A stretch of DNA of 64,000 nucleotides from Acephala macrosclerotiorum. Its lineage: Eukaryota > Ascomycota > Leotiomycetes > Helotiales > Mollisiaceae. The notes below the pieces were generated by a model. It ran no database searches, had not been told where the DNA came from, and was given only the letters and a program-made list of their open reading frames with translations. The stretch spans positions 62,001-126,000 of the forward strand of contig MU119207.1 of NCBI GenBank assembly GCA_014904845.1. The letters run 5' to 3'. Both the position numbers and the translations under genes were made by a program. This document shows positions 58,176-64,000 of the stretch, piece by piece. Position 1 is the stretch's first letter. The number at the start of each line of letters is the position of its first letter.

Positions 58176-59484
58176 TGCATATGCACTTGTCTATTTTTAC
58201 ACTGGTGCCCCCTGCTTGGGCGGCGGCTTCCACGCTACTTTCCGCCATCCCCCTCAACAGCAACACCCTCGAGCTTCACTCAGATCCTTCACCACCGCTG
58301 CACATTTTTGTGCAGCGCGCACTGCCATATTTGGCTGCTTTTGTGCGTCCCGGAATAACTTGACGCGGGAGGATACGGGGCCGAAGACGGCGATGCTATC
58401 ATTATGATGGAGGCATCACTGATCAGTTTCCTGCATCAGAAGCACCGTGACGGTGGCAATTTATGCGCTGTGCGGGTGCAAATTGATGAGGGTGAGGGTG
58501 AGAGGATCGAGCTTCACGCCCGGAAAATGGCGAGGAACCGGCGTTAAGCACCAACAGATCTGTCCGCTCCATGGAGCCTCCGGGAGCGAGCTGCAGCGTC
58601 CCCCCATTCGCTGGAGGACATTTAAGAACAACTCTAGTCCGCATCGGGTCGGGGAAGCAGTCGTCCTAGGCTGAAAATGCACCCAAAACGTGGAGCTAAA
58701 CCGCTCCTCTCGCCCTTAGGCTGCGATCCATTCGCGTACCTGGATGCTCAAGTGGCACCCGCCGGTATGCTGCAGGCTGCTGCAGCAGCAAGCCGGCGAA
58801 GAGTGGCTCAAATGGCGAATGATGGGAGGGGGCTCTCCTCTCGACCCTCGTCGACGTCAAGCATATCCAGTCCAGTTGGTGGACTTGGCGTGGGTAGGCG
58901 AGCGAGAGGGCGAAGGAGATCACCACGAGTCGAATCGCAGGGTGCAAATCGTGCCCGGAGAAGACAAACAAGGGGAGCATGCCGGGCCTGCCTCTGGCTT
59001 GATTACTGCGAACTGCGTCTCCCGCCCGCTCTGCACTCACACAAGCGGAAAAGGCGCTGTGTATCAGGAGATTCGACGCTCCACGCCTCGAAAACTTTGC
59101 GGCCCTGCAGCTCCAAGGGGTGCCAGGGCCCCGGCAGGTGGACAAGCCTCCTGGCCCGAATGCCACGCGCTGGTGGTCGCTGTTCAGAGCAGCAGCCTTG
59201 GACAACCTGGAACAACCCAACCTGGACTCGCAGGAGGAGGGAAGAGAGCGAGGGACATGTCCAGCCACACCAACCGTATCCCGTCGTAGACAGGGTAAGG
59301 AGTCCACTACCTGGTGCTGCTCTGCCAAGGGCGAACAGGGGACGAGGGGCTCTGGTTCCATGAGTTCAGATCTCCTAACGCAGCACCGCGCTCTGGTCTT
59401 CAACTCGTCCCAACTCCCCATCGCTGGCACTCTTTATTTTTTGCTGTGCTCCGCCTTGATCTTCCCGTCCCAATTCTTAATCCG
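58176..59484. other. upstream region of the homeobox gene, distal
   Basis: Long overlapping ORFs on both strands (58677-59363 plus and 58696-59430 minus, up to 244 codons) lack motifs and mirror each other. They reflect low stop-codon density in GC-rich DNA, and I do not call a gene. Confidence 0.4.
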
Positions 59485-59511
59485 AATCCCAATCCCAATC
59501 CCAATCCCAAA
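59485..59511. promoter_or_regulatory. tandem CCAAT boxes (AATCCC repeat)
   Basis: Four AATCCC units create three CCAAT pentamers at exact 6-bp spacing (59489, 59495, 59501), about 730 bp before the homeobox start codon. CCAAT is the binding core of the Hap/CBF complex. Whether the array is functional or a chance hexamer repeat is unknown. Confidence 0.35.
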
Positions 59512-60230
59512 CCGCCTTGTCTGTGCCATATAAGATCCCCACTCGCGCTGGACAAAGTACGGGGGCATCTAGGACATGACCGTGTGTGAGAGCCCAGGTT
59601 CCAGACAGCCGCCAACGTCAACCGCTTCCGTAGGTTCCTCTTTTACTCTTCCCCTTCCCTCTCCACCACCACCCTACTTCAACCCTCAACTCCGCTCTGC
59701 CCTTTACTAACTTCACCACCACCACAGTCTCTCCCTTCATTCCTTACCTCTAGTCCGTCGACGAGGTATTGAAGTAGCAATCGTTACTCGCTCCATATAA
59801 TATTATCCACACATCATTCGTTTCGATCAATCTGCAGCTTACATTAATACGCAATATCGACCGAGGACCCCAGGACAGCGCTTACTGTCACCCACGCCGC
59901 ATCCCACGATCTCCAAACACTCTGGGAGGCCGACGAGAATCCCCTTGGACTTCATTCTTTTGTCTGCAGAACGATTGTGCCTGCCGACGTCGATCAATCC
60001 TCCACCAGTTCCTCTGAAGCTGCTACACTCACTTTCACCCAACAACTCAAAAACACCTAATATATATGCCGATCACATCAACTAATTAATCAACTACGTT
60101 TCGATCGACAGTCACCGACTCGAATTCACTGGGCTTTGGTGCTATCCAGGCTTGCGGGATCCTGCGATCAACTTCTTGGCCGTTGGAGCCTACCTCAAAA
60201 TCTCAAGCTTGGAACCGATTGATGCCGACT
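59512..60230 (+). promoter_or_regulatory. probable proximal promoter and 5' leader of the homeobox gene
   Basis: Long pyrimidine-rich tracts (about 59637-59752: CT- and CCA-rich) are typical of fungal core promoters just upstream of transcription starts. A short upstream ORF, ATG at 60066 to TAA at 60087-60089 (MPITSTN), lies in the putative leader. A second in-frame ATG at 60222 precedes the chosen start by three codons. Confidence 0.4.
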
Positions 60231-62237
60231 ATGGCATTTTTTGAGCCATCCTACCAGCAGCATTATCACGACATGGCTCACTATTCGGATCCTCACCAGA
60301 CGTACACTATGACCCAAGCTCCGATGATGGCGATGCCCAATTCCTCGAAGAACACTGAGACGCGCCCACGACTTGGAAAGGAAGAGGTAGACATCCTCGA
60401 AACATCGTTCCGAAAGAACCCAAAGCCGACGACACAAACAAAGCGGGGTTTCGCCGACGATATGGGTGTTGATCTGGCAAGAATCAACGTGAGTTGAAGA
60501 AACTTTCTTCTCTTTGCGCTTCACTAACACAGAGTGTAGAACTGGTTCCAAAATCGTCGCGCAAAACGGAAGCAGGAGAAGAAACAAGAAGCTTATGAAG
60601 CAGGCCAGGCCCAGGAAGCATTGGGATACTCTGAGCCATCGTCGCCAGACTTCTATACTCACGGCAATGGATACTACAGCGATGGTCAGTTAATGCCAAT
60701 GCCTCAGACGTCTGCGGCATTCCCAATGATGAATGGCCCGCCGCCACCAGTGGCCTCATACAACCCGCAGTATGCGGACCCGTCAACTGCAAGCATGGAA
60801 TCACTCCAACGGACCTTGGCCGTTGCCCATGCCGCAGAGCACGACGAGTACCATACTTTCGTTGACCAACAGGATCCTCTTGGTGCCTTCGGTGGCTCGC
60901 TTCCTCACGACTTCTCAGCCACTGACCGGGTTCAATTCCCGTCCCCTGAGCCGCTTCCAAACTTCGACGGCAACGGAAATCAACAGGCCTATACTGAATA
61001 CTGTTCACAATTTTCGAGTGGTCTTTATAGCGAGGGCCACCCGCTTGAAGTCCAATCCCCCGACGAGACGACAAACCAGACTCCAACACCCTTCAATACG
61101 TACTCCGCATCCGGCCCAGCTGCACCCCAGCTCATCACAACTTTCCCGTCCCAGCTACTGCCATCTCGAGCTCAGGACAGCGTTCCACACTCCAGCGATG
61201 AAAACGAAAGCCAATCGCCAGAGGGTCATTCTGCTAGTGCGATTGGTTTCAAGTACGATATGTCGGAGTCTGACAGCACATCGCCACCACCACCACCACC
61301 TTCAGCCTCTATTCCCTTCAAGTCGCCTCCACCCCCAGCGGATATTGCTTCACGCCGAAAGAAGGTTCATGTCAGACCTGCTGCGTTGGCTGCCGAGACT
61401 TTGAGAAGCCGCCCTGCGATGGGCCCAAGGACAATGTCCCACGCTGAGGGATTCAGACGACCAGTCGAAAGCCCAATTGGTTCACCCATGCGACGCATTG
61501 CTTCTGCTGGAGGCAATCGCAACGTGCTCAACGGCCGCATCTACAAATCTGGTATCGAGTCTTCACAACGCTCACCCATCAATATTGGTACCTTTGAGAG
61601 CGCAGGAGCTTTTATGGAGCATAATTATCATAACATCCGCAATCAGTCTCTGACGGCGAGCTCGTCGCTCAACAGCAGTCTAGCACCACCAACACCACTG
61701 TCTCCTCGAGGCGAGATGACCTTAGTGAAGCGAGAAGGTACAAGGTCGACAGCGTCACCAGTTGAGAATTTTGTTTTCAATGCAGGCACGGGTGGTTTCA
61801 CGACTTTGGAGGGAGATCAATCACTGTCTCCCCCTGAGACACCGCAAGCACCAATGACCTTGAATCCTTCTCATGCTTGGGCACACGGACTTGAATTCTC
61901 GGAAAAGCAGTGGTCGTTTGATGTTCCCGACGAGCCACTTTATACTCCGGCACACGACACCTTCCCTCTTGAGCTGCACATGCCACAGCCATCATATCTG
62001 ACTTCAATCAGCCAGCCTGTGACACCTGCTTTCGGTCAGTTCAACCCGAACTTCATGTTCGGACACGAATCTCCTCAGTTTACCGAGTCTCCAAAATATA
62101 CGCTGTCGACTCAAACTGGTTCGGAGTACTCATTCCCAGATGCTTCGCCGCATTTCCTAGGAATGTCACCCACGATGACAAAACAAAAAACATTTCAATT
62201 CTCGCACACGACCGCTGCTGACTTCTCTGAGAAATAA
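60231..62237 (+). CDS. htf1: homeobox transcription factor, Htf1 type
   Basis: CDS join(60231..60488,60540..62237), 651 aa, with a 51-nt intron inside the homeodomain. The homeodomain (about residues 40-100) runs from RPRLGKEEVDILETSFRKNP through KPTTQTKRGFADDMGVDLAR to the recognition helix INNWFQNRRAKRKQEKKQEA. The invariant WFQNRR is formed only after splicing (ARIN|NWFQ). The rest is low-complexity and Ser/Pro-rich, with the segment RRKKVHVRPAALAAETLRSR as a likely second conserved motif and a C-terminus ending MSPTMTKQKTFQFSHTTAAD. The homeodomain and the following EAYEAGQAQEALG match what I recall of Htf1/MoHox2, a regulator of conidiation. The start at 60231 (MAFFEPSYQQHYH) is favoured; 60222 is possible. 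Confidence 0.88.
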
Positions 62238-63153
62238 GCACAGCAACACTTGAAATCTTTCTTTTTGACTTTGCGCCTGCGCTCTATGAGCTATACCCGC
62301 TGCGGCTAGATTCCAGCTCCAGCTCCTGCACCTGTACAACAATATCTTTGCTTAGCATGTTCAGCGCCTGTTCCATTTCCTTTGTCAGAATGGGCGGAGA
62401 CACTCACTTAATGTAATCAGGGTGGCACACGGGTGCCTCTGTTAATGTTCATCATGAAATACGCGGGAGATATACCCAAAAGAAACACGGGGGCGGGAGG
62501 ATGAATTGTTTGAGTATCTTGATGGCTATCGAGATTCGGCGTAATGGCATTGGGGGCTTGGGATGGCGCTCATGTGTCGATCAATGACCATGACTTGGAA
62601 GAATGTGATGCATTTGCATTTCGGCGTGAGAGGAGTAACTTCCCTCTTGTGTTTGTATAGTGCCTCTTAACAAAAATAGAAGGTCTCGGAATGATCATCT
62701 TTTCTTTCACCGCAGCTGCAGCTCAATTCTTGTGAAGGTGGGACGTCGTGATTGAGAACTCTCCTATCTCAGGCCGAGCCAGGGACATGGAAACCTTGAA
62801 GAATCTATCTAATCTTACATCCTCGCATGGAACATCCAAACTCAATCTAGTGATTGCTCATACGCAGGTCGTATCCAACCCTTTACTCACAAGAATGTCT
62901 GGTTCCTGAAGATGGTGTCCTCCGATGTAGGAGACCAGGACGCGTTTGCAGGGATGGAAGCTGTTAAGATTGAGCCCCTCATTCTTGTGCCGTATCTGGC
63001 CGCCCAGCGATGGACGATATGAACCTCCTCAACTTCGAGCTCTCCTTCTACAATCATAAAACTTCTAAGGTACGCAAGTCACCTTCGCATTCTTGTCTCT
63101 CTTCTCCCATAGATTTGATTTCTCTGCATTTAGACTTCCTTTCCTCTTCTACA
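62238..63153. other. htf1 3' flank and P5CDH promoter
   Basis: About 915 bp. No coding signal apart from an open frame starting at 63010, which reads into the P5CDH first exon without a better start. Confidence 0.4.

Positions 63154-64000
<847 letters not shown>

Noticed and set aside
58677..59430. Long overlapping ORFs on both strands (up to 244 codons)
   Set aside because: They mirror each other, have no motifs and show a composition expected from stop-poor GC-rich DNA.

Overview
The window is nuclear DNA of a filamentous ascomycete (Pezizomycotina). I would guess Leotiomycetes, but the class cannot be fixed from sequence reading alone. The evidence is genes of 1 to 10 exons with 45-230 nt introns, the filamentous-fungal genes COT1 (NDR kinase) and an Htf1-type homeobox regulator, ATG11 in its long filamentous form, and AT-rich decayed transposon DNA of the kind repeat-induced point mutation leaves behind. 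Exon structures below were built by reading GT-AG (and GC-AG) junctions that keep the frame and rejoin conserved protein segments. They are not transcript-supported.

Layout. 1-2.3 kb: RPP40 (cut by the window edge) and TRM11 diverge from a 245-bp gap. Both act in tRNA maturation. 2.9-5.3 kb: an unrecognised minus-strand gene interrupted by a 940-bp insertion that has a (TAC)15 tail on its own strand and a perfect 14-bp target duplication. 5.3-8.1 kb: no supported gene. 8.1-20.5 kb: a housekeeping block with a HIT hydrolase, pyridoxal reductase, an Iec1-like C2H2 protein, a CCCH protein, tubulin cofactor E, SF3A2 and COT1. 21.3-26.5 kb: a decayed minus-strand gene split by a 3,313-bp hAT transposon with 27-bp terminal inverted repeats, an 8-bp target duplication and transposase remnants. 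26.7-42.8 kb: TIM54, NAT1, kynurenine formamidase, a UPF0643 protein, a CENP-H-like protein, ATG11 and a MOSC protein. 43.9-46.2 kb: two broken minus-strand genes, one a C2H2 gene with a frameshift and an in-frame TGA. 46.3-51.9 kb: a GH5 exo-beta-1,3-glucanase, NUG1 and a glycerol-3-phosphatase. 51.9-60.2 kb: 8.4 kb without a convincing gene, rich in simple repeats, lying upstream of the homeobox gene. 63.2 kb to the end: the 5' part of the mitochondrial P5C dehydrogenase gene.

Most intact genes are single-copy housekeeping functions: tRNA processing, splicing, microtubule folding, mitochondrial import, N-terminal acetylation, ribosome export, autophagy, kinetochore, and NAD and proline metabolism. 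Several are in divergent pairs with short shared promoters (RPP40/TRM11, TBCE/SF3A2, CENP-H-like/ATG11, NAT1/BNA7, NUG1/GPP). The most interesting unexplained structure is in the transposon-disrupted loci and the long regulatory-looking region before the homeobox gene.
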